A DNA stretch of 45,805 bases from contig NZ_WTVM01000015.1 in NCBI RefSeq assembly GCF_012910885.1, positions 1-45,805 of the forward strand, in the 5' to 3' direction. The translations under genes were made by a program, and so were the position numbers. The notes under the pieces were generated by a model. That model did not search any database and was not told where the DNA came from. It saw only the letters and a list, made by a program, of their open reading frames with translations. The stretch comes from Azoarcus taiwanensis (GTDB lineage: Bacteria; Pseudomonadota; Gammaproteobacteria; Burkholderiales; Rhodocyclaceae). Below, piece after piece: positions 34,051-43,142 of the stretch. Numbering within the stretch: position 1 is the first letter of the stretch; every line of letters starts with the position of its first letter.

Positions 34051-36906
34051 ATGCACAATGTCGGACGCAGTGACGCGCCAGCCGAGGTTTTGATTCGCGC
34101 GCATCGTGCTGGGGTGGTGCTGAGCGCGCTCCCCTTCACGATGCTCGTATCGCTCGTGCTGGCGGGGTTTCTTGCTTCGACCCATTGGGGCGTTGTCGAA
34201 TCCCGAGTGTTGCTCTTCTGGCTTGGCGTCGTGAGTCTGGTCAATCTTGCGCGCATCGTCCTTGCGCTCGCCTATCGGAAGATCATGCCACAGCCGGAGC
34301 ACTCCCTGCCTTGGGAACGGCTGTCGCTCTTCGGTGCGTTGCTCGCCGGGGTGGCATGGGGAGCTGGTGCTTATCTGTTGTTCGTTGAACAGAGCGTTGC
34401 GCACCAAGCGATGCTTGCCTTTGTGATCGCCGGTTTGTGCGCTGGAGCTGTGGCGACGATGTCGGCACATATCCTTTCGGTCGCCGGTTTCATCGTGCTG
34501 GCAACCTTGCCTCTGCTGTATCGTTTCGCGGGCTCTGCGCAAGAGCTCGCGACACCGATGACGGTCATGCTTGCCCTGTTCATTCTGATGTTGTTGCCTA
34601 CTTCGGCCCGCTTCTACGGCAATCTGAACGATATGCTGAGAGAACGTTACGTCAGACAGTGCTTGCAGCGCCGGGAGACAGCTCGAAGCGCCGTACTCGA
34701 GCTCGTTGCGAGCGGCGCGCCCTTGAAGCAGGTGCTGGAGCGGGTCGTACGCGAGGCCGAGGAGGAGCGACCAGCCAGCCGAGTCGGCATTCTGCTGCTT
34801 GACGACGGCGGCCGGTGCTTGCGTGTCGGCGCGGCACCCAGTCTGCCCGAGGAGTATCGGCAGGCGCTTGACGACTTGCGCCCGGGGGCGGACATGGGGC
34901 CCTGCGGTGTCGCCGCCTTTGAGAAACGGAGGTTCATCGCTGAGGATCTATCGGGTCATCCCGATTGGGTTTCGGGGCGTCAGGCCGTCATGCACTTTGG
35001 CCTGGCCGCTTGCTGGTCCGAGCCAGTGGTGGCCACCGACGGTTCGGTGCTGGGCGTACTGGCTGTCTTTCATGCTCAACCGCACAAACCGGACGAAGAA
35101 GAGCTCGAGTGGGTGGAGAACATGTCGAGACTGGCTTCGATTGCGATCGAGCGAGGTCGGGCAAGCGAGACCACCCGTCTTGCGGCCCTGGTCTATCAGA
35201 ATTCGAGCGAAGCAATGATCGTGACCGACGCAAGAGGCCGGGTCCTTGCGGTCAATGCGGCTTTCTCGGAGCACACGGGTTGGACAAGCGAGGCGATCAT
35301 CGGCAGCCTTGCGGAAGCGCTCGTGTTCGACGTCGGTAACGATCAGGCCGCTAAAGCGCTTCGATCGGCTGTGCTTGCCAACGGACGTTGGCAAGGAGAA
35401 CTGGAATGCAGAAGACTGGATGGTGGGGCTTTCCCCGCATGGGTGACCATAGACAGCATCGGAGGTGATGACGGCAGGGTCTCCCGAAGAGTCATTCTGC
35501 TTTCCGACATGACCGAGAAGAAAGAGGCTGATGCGCTCATATGGTCACAGGCCAACTACGATTCGCTCACGGGCATGCCGAACCGCCGTCTGTTTGTCGA
35601 TCGGTTGCTGCACGCGATCAAGTCTGCCCGGCGTGACAGGCATCAGGTGGCGGTCTTCGTGGTCGATCTCGATCGCTTCAAGGCCGTGAACGAAACCCTT
35701 GGTCATCGCCATGGTGACATTCTGCTGGTCGAGGCGGCGCGGCGGCTCCGGGCATGCCTGCGGGACTCGGATACCGTAGCGAGACTCGCCGCGGACGAGT
35801 TTGCGATCGCCATGGGAGAACTTCCCTCGGTCACGGTCATTGGCCGGATCTGCGAGGAGATCATCTCGTCGTTCAATCGCCCCTTCAAGCTCGGTGATGA
35901 AGAGGTCTTCGTGTCGGCCAGCATCGGAATCTCGGTCTTCCCCGACGATGCGACAGACGCTGAGGCCTTACTCGGCCACGCGGAGCAGGCGATGTATGCC
36001 GCCAAGCAGGGGGGGCGCAATCGATTCAGCTTCTTCACACGGGGGATGCAGGAAGCAGCGCTGCACCGCGCCCGAATGCTGAAGGATCTGCGCCACGCGG
36101 TCTCGCACAATCAGTTCAGTCTTCATTATCAACCAATCGTCGATCTGGCCGATGGTCGGATCCGAAAGGCCGAAGCGTTGCTCCGATGGCAGCGCCCGTG
36201 CGGTGACATGGTGGACCCGGCACAGTTCGTGCCGCTGGCCGAAGAAAGCGGACTTATCCATGAAATCGGAGCCTGGGTGTTTCGTGAGGCGACCGAACGG
36301 CTGAGAATCTGGCGTGCGCGTTACGATCACCGCTTCCAGGTCAGCATCAACAAGTCTCCGCTCGAACTGCTCGCGGCTACGCGGGAGGGCATGGACGTGG
36401 TCGAGCAACTCGCCTTGAGCGGCCTTGCGGGGGAAGGTGTCGCGATCGAGATTACAGAAGGTGTGTTGGTCGACCCTGCCAGCAACATCAACGACACACT
36501 GCTGCGCCTTCGGGACGCCGGCGTCCAGGTTGCGATCGATGACTTCGGGACCGGGTACTCTTCCTTGGCTTACCTCAAGCGTTTCGATATCGACTATCTC
36601 AAGATTGACAAGTCCTTTATTCGCAACCTCGAAGCCGACGCGAGTGATCTTGTGCTTGCCGAGGCCATCATTGTCATGGCCCACAAGCTTGGCTTCAAGG
36701 TCATTGCAGAGGGCGTCGAAAGTGAGGCGCAACGCGACATTCTGTGTCAGATCGGTTGCGACTACGCACAGGGCTATCTCTTTTCCCGGCCCGTGCCTGC
36801 GGATGATTTCGACCTTCTCCTGCAGCGAGAGAGCGCACTGTCAGGCGCCCGCTTGACCACGATCGAGGGCGGGCTGGCAAAGCGCCGCCAGGGCGGAGGG
36901 TCATGA
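34051..36906 (+). CDS. Membrane GAF-PAS-GGDEF-EAL protein, probable c-di-GMP phosphodiesterase
   Basis: A 951-aa protein from the ATG at 34051, which follows AGGGAGAGG; the frame is open to 33820, but the extra residues look untypical. About six membrane segments lie at residues 20-200, then GAF (about 215-375), PAS (about 385-505), GGDEF and EAL domains. The GGDEF signature is AADEF (580-584), so cyclase activity is unlikely. The EAL domain keeps EALLRW (E708), NKSPLEL, EITEGV, DDFGTGYSSL, LKIDKSFI and AEGVES, so c-di-GMP hydrolysis is likely. The upstream 33752-34050 gap is AT-richer than its surroundings and holds no gene I can support. Confidence 0.92.
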   Translation: MHNVGRSDAPAEVLIRAHRAGVVLSALPFTMLVSLVLAGFLASTHWGVVESRVLLFWLGVVSLVNLARIVLALAYRKIMPQPEHSLPWERLSLFGALLAGVAWGAGAYLLFVEQSVAHQAMLAFVIAGLCAGAVATMSAHILSVAGFIVLATLPLLYRFAGSAQELATPMTVMLALFILMLLPTSARFYGNLNDMLRERYVRQCLQRRETARSAVLELVASGAPLKQVLERVVREAEEERPASRVGILLLDDGGRCLRVGAAPSLPEEYRQALDDLRPGADMGPCGVAAFEKRRFIAEDLSGHPDWVSGRQAVMHFGLAACWSEPVVATDGSVLGVLAVFHAQPHKPDEEELEWVENMSRLASIAIERGRASETTRLAALVYQNSSEAMIVTDARGRVLAVNAAFSEHTGWTSEAIIGSLAEALVFDVGNDQAAKALRSAVLANGRWQGELECRRLDGGAFPAWVTIDSIGGDDGRVSRRVILLSDMTEKKEADALIWSQANYDSLTGMPNRRLFVDRLLHAIKSARRDRHQVAVFVVDLDRFKAVNETLGHRHGDILLVEAARRLRACLRDSDTVARLAADEFAIAMGELPSVTVIGRICEEIISSFNRPFKLGDEEVFVSASIGISVFPDDATDAEALLGHAEQAMYAAKQGGRNRFSFFTRGMQEAALHRARMLKDLRHAVSHNQFSLHYQPIVDLADGRIRKAEALLRWQRPCGDMVDPAQFVPLAEESGLIHEIGAWVFREATERLRIWRARYDHRFQVSINKSPLELLAATREGMDVVEQLALSGLAGEGVAIEITEGVLVDPASNINDTLLRLRDAGVQVAIDDFGTGYSSLAYLKRFDIDYLKIDKSFIRNLEADASDLVLAEAIIVMAHKLGFKVIAEGVESEAQRDILCQIGCDYAQGYLFSRPVPADDFDLLLQRESALSGARLTTIEGGLAKRRQGGGS

Positions 36907-36951
36907 GGTTCGGCGAGTGATCGTCCCTTGATGGGATGGGCGCCTGGATCT

Positions 36952-37431
36952 CTACCGTGGTGGTAGCGGCGTCCTCGGGTAGCCGGCGTTGTCCAGTAGC
37001 CGGTTCCATGCGCCGGGTTCGAACCCTATCAGCGTGCGATTGCCCACGGTTGCAGCGGGCACGACGTCCGAACCTTCAAAGCGCTCCCGGAAAACCGAAA
37101 ACTCGGTTTCAGTGCTGACCATTCGTTCCTCGAATGGAACGCCGCGACCCCGCAGCAGTTGCATCGCAGAATCGCAGGGGGCGCCACAGTCAAGACCGGT
37201 ATAAAGCACCACCGGGTATCGTTCAGCGGCGATCCGGACGCTGTAGGTGGGCACCGGCTCGGGCCGACCCGCAAACACCCGCACCCGTTCGGCATCCTCG
37301 ATGGCGGGGGGCGGGCGATCAGAGAAGACTGTCTGCCCGCGCTCGTCGGTCCAACGATAAACGCCCTGTGCTGCCACGTGAGCACAGGCGACAAGCAGGC
37401 AACAGGCAATCGCGAACCGAGGCAGAATCAT
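36952..37431 (-). CDS. Periplasmic DUF4124-glutaredoxin-like protein
   Basis: A 159-aa protein with a signal peptide ending AHVAAQ (about residue 22), a short DUF4124 segment (GVYRWTDERGQTVFSDRPPP, 23-42), and a thioredoxin-fold region from about 73 with LYTGLDCGAPCDSA. The CGAPC pair corresponds to the redox motif of glutaredoxin-like proteins; VVPAATVGNRTLIGFEP supplies the cis-proline-like loop. It may act on periplasmic thiols. The ATG overlaps the prlC stop by four bases (ATGA), so it is translated with the peptidase. Convergent with the EAL gene across 45 bases. Confidence 0.85.
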   Translation of the reverse strand: MILPRFAIACCLLVACAHVAAQGVYRWTDERGQTVFSDRPPPAIEDAERVRVFAGRPEPVPTYSVRIAAERYPVVLYTGLDCGAPCDSAMQLLRGRGVPFEERMVSTETEFSVFRERFEGSDVVPAATVGNRTLIGFEPGAWNRLLDNAGYPRTPLPPR

Positions 37432-39485
37432 GCTTCGATCATACCACTGTGACGCAGGAGTGCGTCGACCCTGGGTTCGCGCCCCCTGAATGCCTTGAAT
37501 GACTCGATGGCCGGACGGCTGCCGCCGACCGCCAGAATTTCACGCCAGAAACGCTCACCGGTGACCGGGTCGAGTAGCGATCCTTTGCCGGCGCCTGCCT
37601 CCTCGAAGGCCTCGAAAGCGTCAGCCGACAACACCTCGGCCCACTTGTAGCTGTAGTAGCCGGCAGCATAGCCCCCGGCGAAAATGTGCGAGAAGCTGTG
37701 CGGGAAGCGATGCCAGGCCGGCGGGGTGATTACTGCGATTTCCCGACGCACTTCATCGATCAGGGCGAGCACGCGATCCACAGACACAGGCCCGGCGCTG
37801 GCATCGATCTCACTGTGCAGGCGCAGGTCGAACATGGCGAACTCGAGCTGGCGCACCGTCTGCATGCCGCTCTGGAAGTTGCGCGCCGCGATCATCTTGT
37901 CGAACAGCTCACGCGGCAAGGGTTCGCCGGAGTCGACATGGGCGGTCATGCCCTGGAGCACGTCCCACTCCCAGCAGAAATTCTCCATGAACTGGCTCGG
38001 CAGCTCGACCGCGTCCCACTCGACGCCATGGATACCCGACAGCGCCAGCTCGTCGACCTGGGTCAGCAGGTGGTGCAGTCCGTGGCCGCACTCGTGGAAC
38101 AGGGTCTGGACGTCGTCATGGGTGAAGGTGGCCGGCTTGTTGCCCGAAGGGCCGGAGAAGTTGCACACCAGATAGGCAATCGGCGTCTGCACCCCGCGGG
38201 CGGTGAGTTGCCGGCTGCGTGCGGAGTCCATCCAGGCGCCGCCGCGCTTGGTTTCGCGGGCATGAAGATCGATGTAGAAATGACCGACCAGATCGCCGTT
38301 GCGTTCTATGCGGAAGAAACGGGCGCTCGGGTCCCAGCGTGGGGCGTCCTCGGGGAGGATGTCGACGCCGTAGAGCCTGCGGATCACGCCGAACAAGCCG
38401 TCGATGACCTTGGGTTCGGGGAAGTACTGTTTGACCTCCTGTTCCGAGAACGCGTAACGCGCCTGGCGCAGCTTCTCCGAGGCATAGGCCACGTCCCAAG
38501 GCTCCAACTCGGCCAGACCAAGGGACTCGCGTGCGAAGCGCTGCAATTCGTCAAGATCGCGCTCCGCAAAAGGCTTGGCCCGTGCGGCAAGGTCACGCAG
38601 AAAGGTGAGCACCTCCTGAGGCGACTCGGCCATTTTCGCCACTAGCGAGACTTCGGCGAAATTCCCGTAGCCGAGCATTCTTGCCTCTTCCTCGCGCAGA
38701 GCGAGAATGCGGCCGATCAGCGGTCCGTTGTCCAGTTCGTCCGGGCCGAACTCGGAAGCCCGGGTCGCGTAGGCACGGTACATGCGGGCCCGCAACGCGC
38801 GGTCTTCAGCATACTGCATCACGGGAAGGTAACTCGGCATCTGCAGGGTGAACTTCCAGCCGCTGCGACCAGCCTTCTCGGCAGCGGTCCGAGCCGCGTC
38901 AAGCACGTCATCCGGTATGCCGGTGAGCATTGCCTCGTCCTCGATCCATTCGGCATGCGCGTTCGTGGCGTCCAGCAGGTTCTCGGAGAACTTCGCGGCG
39001 AGCGAGGAGAATTCCTCCTGGATGGCCTTGAAGCGGGGCTTGAGCTCATCGGGCAGTTCTGCACCAGCAAGCCGGAAGTCGCGAAGTTCGTGCTCGAGAA
39101 TGCGCTGGCGTACCGGGTTGAGCGTGGCGAACTCGGGACCGTCGTGCAAGGCCTTGTACTTCTTGTACAGGGCGAGGTTTTGCCCCACCTCGGCGTAGAA
39201 GCTGGAGATAGCGGGCAGCATCTGGTTGTAGGCGTCGCGCCATTCGGGGACGTCCATGACACTGTGCATGTGGCCCACTATGCCCCAAGCGCGGCCAAGG
39301 CGTTCGCCCGCCACGGTCATCGGCACCACGAAGTCGTCCCAGGTCGGTGCCGCGGGGTCGGCCAGCAGGCTGTTGATCAGCGTCCGGTTTTCGTCGATGA
39401 GCTGGCTGATTGCAGGCTCGACATGCTCAGGACGGATGGTATCGAAGTCGGGGAGGGCGTCGAATTCGAGAAGCGGGTTGTTCAT
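37428..39485 (-). CDS. prlC: Oligopeptidase A (M3 metallopeptidase)
   Basis: A 685-aa cytosolic zinc peptidase that degrades short peptides, including cleaved signal peptides. The zinc motif is HECGHGLHH (H464, E465, H468), with the third ligand region in GVEWDAVELPSQFMENF. The C-terminal FAGGYAAGYYSYKWAEVL is typical of the family. Full length. A perfect hairpin lies 26 bases before the ATG. Confidence 0.97.
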   Translation of the reverse strand: MNNPLLEFDALPDFDTIRPEHVEPAISQLIDENRTLINSLLADPAAPTWDDFVVPMTVAGERLGRAWGIVGHMHSVMDVPEWRDAYNQMLPAISSFYAEVGQNLALYKKYKALHDGPEFATLNPVRQRILEHELRDFRLAGAELPDELKPRFKAIQEEFSSLAAKFSENLLDATNAHAEWIEDEAMLTGIPDDVLDAARTAAEKAGRSGWKFTLQMPSYLPVMQYAEDRALRARMYRAYATRASEFGPDELDNGPLIGRILALREEEARMLGYGNFAEVSLVAKMAESPQEVLTFLRDLAARAKPFAERDLDELQRFARESLGLAELEPWDVAYASEKLRQARYAFSEQEVKQYFPEPKVIDGLFGVIRRLYGVDILPEDAPRWDPSARFFRIERNGDLVGHFYIDLHARETKRGGAWMDSARSRQLTARGVQTPIAYLVCNFSGPSGNKPATFTHDDVQTLFHECGHGLHHLLTQVDELALSGIHGVEWDAVELPSQFMENFCWEWDVLQGMTAHVDSGEPLPRELFDKMIAARNFQSGMQTVRQLEFAMFDLRLHSEIDASAGPVSVDRVLALIDEVRREIAVITPPAWHRFPHSFSHIFAGGYAAGYYSYKWAEVLSADAFEAFEEAGAGKGSLLDPVTGERFWREILAVGGSRPAIESFKAFRGREPRVDALLRHSGMIEA

Positions 39486-39510
39486 CAGGCGATGTCTCCA
39501 GGCATAAACG

Positions 39511-39539
39511 CGGACTGCCGGCCTCAGGCCGGCAGTCCG
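39511..39539 (-). terminator. Perfect 13-bp hairpin between the DUF2189 gene and prlC
   Basis: CGGACTGCCGGCC pairs perfectly with GGCCGGCAGTCCG around the loop TCA. On the minus strand it is followed only by CGTTTATG, a poor T-run, so termination of the upstream DUF2189 transcript is possible but not certain. TACAAT on the minus strand at 39549-39554 resembles a -10 box that would start the prlC transcript at about the first base of this hairpin, making it a 5'-end structure instead. Confidence 0.5.
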
Positions 39540-39609
39540 ACTCAGATTATTGTATTCTCGTTTGCGATGCGTTCGGGCTATCGTTCCCGATGTCAGCAGC
39601 TATTCGCAC

Positions 39610-40383
39610 TCACTCGACCAGATCCCGGTAAGCATGCCAGGTCGCATGGCCGAGCAGGGGGAGCAACAATACCAGCCCCACCATCATCGTTGCGAAGCCG
39701 ATACCGATGAGCAAGACGATCAGCGCCGCCCACAGGGCCATGGCTCGGAGGTTGAGGCTCACTGCCCGCAGGCTTGTCATCATCGCAGTGACCATGTCGG
39801 TGTCCCGGTCCATCAGCATCGGCACCGAAATCACGGTTGCGCAAAACACCAGACCCGCGAACAGGAAGCCGGCGAGCAGGTATATGGCGGCGAAGCCCAA
39901 GTGTTCGCCAGAAAACAGCACGGTGCGCATGAAGCCGCCAAGCTCGGCTATTTCACCGGTGAACAGCAGCGCGAACAGCACCGCCGAAACACGCTCCCAG
40001 CCGAGCATCACGATGGCGAGGAAGATGCCGATGGACAGCAGCGATTCATAGTTGCCAGCGATGCCACGCAATGAGTCGCGCAGCCCGGCTGGTTGGCCTG
40101 CTGCCGATCGACGCGAGATTTCGTAGAGGCCGGCGGCGAGGATCGGGCCGACGAGGAAGAAGCCCGAGATCGACGCGGTCACCAAGTAGGGTCTTGGTGC
40201 TGCGAAGGCGAGAATGAGGTATCCAATCGCGGCGAAGAAGACCCCGTATGCGATGCTGGCGAAACCGTGCTCGCGCAGATCGTTCCAGCCCATCTGCAGC
40301 CAATGAAACGGTCGGGCATGGTCGACTTCGCGCACCCGGGGAAGATTGAAGTGGCGGTCAAGCTTGTGCATTGAATGATCCAT
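39610..40383 (-). CDS. DUF2189 multi-pass membrane protein
   Basis: A 257-aa inner-membrane protein with about six hydrophobic segments, beginning after a soluble start (residues 1-35 with REVDHARPFHWLQMGWNDL). This is the DUF2189 pattern (predicted integral membrane protein, cytochrome c oxidase subunit I-like in name only). AAGGAGA precedes the ATG at 40383. Function unknown. It is monocistronic as far as can be seen. Confidence 0.85.
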   Translation of the reverse strand: MDHSMHKLDRHFNLPRVREVDHARPFHWLQMGWNDLREHGFASIAYGVFFAAIGYLILAFAAPRPYLVTASISGFFLVGPILAAGLYEISRRSAAGQPAGLRDSLRGIAGNYESLLSIGIFLAIVMLGWERVSAVLFALLFTGEIAELGGFMRTVLFSGEHLGFAAIYLLAGFLFAGLVFCATVISVPMLMDRDTDMVTAMMTSLRAVSLNLRAMALWAALIVLLIGIGFATMMVGLVLLLPLLGHATWHAYRDLVE

Positions 40384-40517
40384 GATGGTCTCCTTTGCAA
40401 CTTGCGGCCAGGAAGCGCCGCCTGGGGCTTGGCAGTCTGTTCTGAGTGGCTACGAGAGCTTGCTCACATCCATTTTGAGTGGCTTAGCCGCTGATGGTTC
40501 TCATTTGTATCAATAGA

Positions 40518-41783
40518 TCATTTCTCCTCAGCTTGCCAGATGTTGCGGCAGCCGGTCTCACGAACGAACAGGCTCGCAATCGTGCCGAGTAGTGCAAGCG
40601 CCGCGATCAGACTGATGCCGAGCAGAAAGGTTTGCTCGCTGTACTGGCGTACCCCATCGATCACGGTGCCATCCCAGCCGAGGTCCATCACCATTCCAAC
40701 GGCCGGCTGGATGAGCGCGCCGGCGAGGAAGCCGCCCATGTTGGTCACGCTGGTGCTCATGCCTGACAAGTGGGCAGGATTCACCTCCTTGGCGCAGGCC
40801 CAGGTCAACACAAAGCCGGCGGTCGCCACACCCATGAGTGCGAACAGCGCATGACTGAGCGCCGGCGGCAGGCTGATTGCCGACAACAACAGCACCCAGA
40901 ATCCGCACACCACGAGACCACTGCCGAAGAGTACGGGCTTGCGTCGGCCGATGCGGTCGGACAGCGAACCCACAGCCAGACAGCCTATCGCGAAGCCTGC
41001 GAAATAGAGCGACAGATGGCCTGCTGCAGTGACCGAACTCATGCCATGGATGGTCGTCAGGTACGGTGTCAGCCACAGGCCGCCGAAAGTGAAGAAGCTG
41101 CCGGTAAGACCGAAGTTGACCACCACCGGAGGCCAGGTTGCGCGATTACGCAAGACCCCTAGCAGCGCCCCCATCACGGCTGTCCGGTCGAAGCCGCGAG
41201 TGCCCGCGGGGCCCTGCTTTTCGTCGCGGATGAGCAGCCAGCTGGCCAGTGCGATCAGCAGCGACACCACCGCGACCGCGACGAAGACTGAGCGCCAGGA
41301 CACTGCCGACGCAGCGGCTGCGAGCGGGGTGCCGGCGAGTACAGAGCCCGCATTGCCGATGAGCATCGACAAGCCGACCAGGGTGGCGAAGCGGCGTTCG
41401 TCGAACCACAGTGCGATGAGCTTGAGCATCGCGATGAAGACCACCGACACGCCGAGGCCGATCAGCGTGCGGCCGATCATCGCGATGGTCAGGTCGGGGG
41501 CAAGGCCGAAGAGCAGACTGCCGACTGCAGCGATCAGGCTGCCGCCGACCAGAATGCGTCTGGGTCCCAGGGTGTCGACCAGCACGCCGGTGGGTACCTG
41601 CATGATGGTGTAGACATAGAAGTAAGTCGCGGCCAGCACGCCGAGCGAGGCTGCGCTGGTCTGGAAGGTTGACGCGAGATCGCCCGCGATGCCAGCCGGT
41701 GCGAAACGATGGAAAAACGACAGGACGTATGCCGCGATTACGACCGCGAGTGCGATCATTCGGCCGTCCGAGGCCTTGCTCAT
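40518..41783 (-). CDS. MFS transporter
   Basis: A 421-aa major facilitator with about twelve membrane segments. Between segments 2 and 3 stands the signature-like VDTLGPRRILVGG, and between 8 and 9 the related SLSDRIGRRKPVLFGSG. FFHRFAPAGIAGDL near residue 24 is common in the group that includes sugar-phosphate and nitrate-type antiporters. GGAGGAGA lies just upstream of the ATG. The substrate cannot be stated. It lies downstream of purC in the same direction, separated by a hairpin. Confidence 0.9.
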   Translation of the reverse strand: MSKASDGRMIALAVVIAAYVLSFFHRFAPAGIAGDLASTFQTSAASLGVLAATYFYVYTIMQVPTGVLVDTLGPRRILVGGSLIAAVGSLLFGLAPDLTIAMIGRTLIGLGVSVVFIAMLKLIALWFDERRFATLVGLSMLIGNAGSVLAGTPLAAAASAVSWRSVFVAVAVVSLLIALASWLLIRDEKQGPAGTRGFDRTAVMGALLGVLRNRATWPPVVVNFGLTGSFFTFGGLWLTPYLTTIHGMSSVTAAGHLSLYFAGFAIGCLAVGSLSDRIGRRKPVLFGSGLVVCGFWVLLLSAISLPPALSHALFALMGVATAGFVLTWACAKEVNPAHLSGMSTSVTNMGGFLAGALIQPAVGMVMDLGWDGTVIDGVRQYSEQTFLLGISLIAALALLGTIASLFVRETGCRNIWQAEEK

Positions 41784-41857
41784 GCTCTTCTCCTCCCGGG
41801 GGCGCTCGTTGTCGCCACCTCGTCTGTTTGTGTGCGCCTCAAGTTCCGGACGCGGAC

Positions 41858-41878
41858 GCCGACCGCATCGCGGTCGGC
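41858..41878 (-). terminator. Hairpin downstream of purC
   Basis: GCCGACCGC and GCGGTCGGC form a perfect 9-bp stem around ATC, 18 bases beyond the purC stop on the minus strand. No T-run follows, so intrinsic termination would be weak; it may protect the transcript end. Confidence 0.4.
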
Positions 41879-41896
41879 GGTGCTGCGGGATCGATT

Positions 41897-42832
41897 TCAG
41901 TCGAGCGCGAGGCCGGTCAGTTTCTCATAGGCCTCGCGGTACTTGCTTGCGGTGTGTGCGATGACTTCCGACGGCAGTTTCGGACCGGGGGCTTTCTTGT
42001 TCCAGTCCAGGGTTTCCAGGTAGTCGCGAACGTACTGCTTGTCGAAGCTCGGAGGGCTGATCCCCTCGCGGTAGCTGTCCGCCGGCCAGAAGCGTGAGGA
42101 ATCCGGGGTGAGCGCCTCGTCGATGAGGTGTAGCGTGCCCTTGTCGTCGACCCCGAACTCGAACTTGGTGTCGGCGATGATGATGCCTCGTCCGCGGGCG
42201 TAGTCGGCGGCTTCGGTGTAAAGCGCGATCGCGACGTCGCGAGCCTGCGAGGCCAGGGTCGCGCCATCGGTGCCGGTGCCGGCCAGGGCGTCGTTCAGCA
42301 CCGCGGCGCATCGCGCCTGTGCCTGCTCGAAGGAGATGTTTTCGTCGTGATCGCCGACCTCGGCCTTGCTTGCCGGGGTGAAGATCGGCGCCGGGAGGCG
42401 TGCCGCCTGCGCGAGGCCGGCGGGCAGGGCGATGCCGCAGATCGCGCCGGTTTCCAGGTAGTCCTTCCAGCCTGAGCCGATCACGTAACCCCTCACCACC
42501 GCCTCGATCGGTAGTGGTTTGAGACGCTTGACTACCAGGGCGCGGCCGCGAACCTGTTCGCGCTCATTGGGGGCGACCACGGACTCGGGGTCGATGCCGG
42601 TGAGTTGGTTGGGCACGACATGGCCGAGGCGAGCGAACCAGAAGTTGGCGAGCGCGGTCAGTACGCGGCCCTTGTCGGGAATCGGATCCGGCAGGATCAC
42701 GTCGAAGGCAGAAAGACGGTCGCTTGTGACGATGAGAAGCTTGTCGTCATCGATGGCGTAGATGTCGCGGACCTTTCCGCGACCGAGCAGTTGCAGGCTG
42801 GTGATCGATGATTCGAAGAGGGGCTGGGTCAC
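41897..42832 (-). CDS. purC: Phosphoribosylaminoimidazole-succinocarboxamide synthase
   Basis: ATP-dependent condensation of CAIR with aspartate in purine synthesis. The 311-aa protein (longer eukaryote/SAICAR-synthase-type form) has [19 protein letters not shown] at the start, [40 protein letters not shown] and [13 protein letters not shown]. The start is a GTG (VTQPLFESS); no ATG near the N-terminus fits, and the ribosome binding site is weak. Confidence 0.96.
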   Translation of the reverse strand: MTQPLFESSITSLQLLGRGKVRDIYAIDDDKLLIVTSDRLSAFDVILPDPIPDKGRVLTALANFWFARLGHVVPNQLTGIDPESVVAPNEREQVRGRALVVKRLKPLPIEAVVRGYVIGSGWKDYLETGAICGIALPAGLAQAARLPAPIFTPASKAEVGDHDENISFEQAQARCAAVLNDALAGTGTDGATLASQARDVAIALYTEAADYARGRGIIIADTKFEFGVDDKGTLHLIDEALTPDSSRFWPADSYREGISPPSFDKQYVRDYLETLDWNKKAPGPKLPSEVIAHTASKYREAYEKLTGLALD

Positions 42833-42914
42833 GGGCGCGGATCCGGAGGAAATTGAACTAAACCGGATTATACGTTGGAGACGGGGTCCGGATTGATCGC
42901 TTCTCGCCAAACAC

Positions 42915-43104
42915 GCGAGCCGGTGCCGGCTGTCGGTCGTTCGGCTCCGATGCCATTCGCGCTGCCGCTGTAAGCCTCTCTTCGCTGCGATTCCCGAACT
43001 CGCGCTGCGCGCTCAGACAGCGGGAATCGCGGCCGCTACGCTCGCCAACAGCGGCATGCGCTCAGGCAAAGTCGCCTCACGGCCGTCAACCGGCACCGCC
43101 TCGC
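42915..43104. repeat. Nested 190-nt palindrome in the purC/DUF3422 gap
   Basis: Three inverted-repeat pairs nest in order. The outer arms, 42917-42940 with 43079-43102, give 20 Watson-Crick and one G-U pair in 24. The middle arms, 42959-42971 with 43048-43061, give 13 pairs with one bulge. The inner arms, 42984-42996 with 43021-43033, give 13 pairs including GCGATTCCCG with CGGGAATCGC. The whole can fold into one long stem with a 24-base apical loop. It fills most of the only gap above 300 bases (42833-43142), where no gene was found. It may be a dispersed MITE- or REP-like element or a structured RNA. Confidence 0.65.
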
Positions 43105-43142
43105 TGCGCCGTGCCGTGCCAATGGTGAGGGCTTGACCAAAC

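Noticed and set aside
40384-40440. A second sigma-54-like site upstream of the DUF2189 gene (TGGCCGCAAGTTGCA on the minus strand).
   Set aside because: GG-to-GC spacing is one base too short and the predicted start would fall beyond the start codon.
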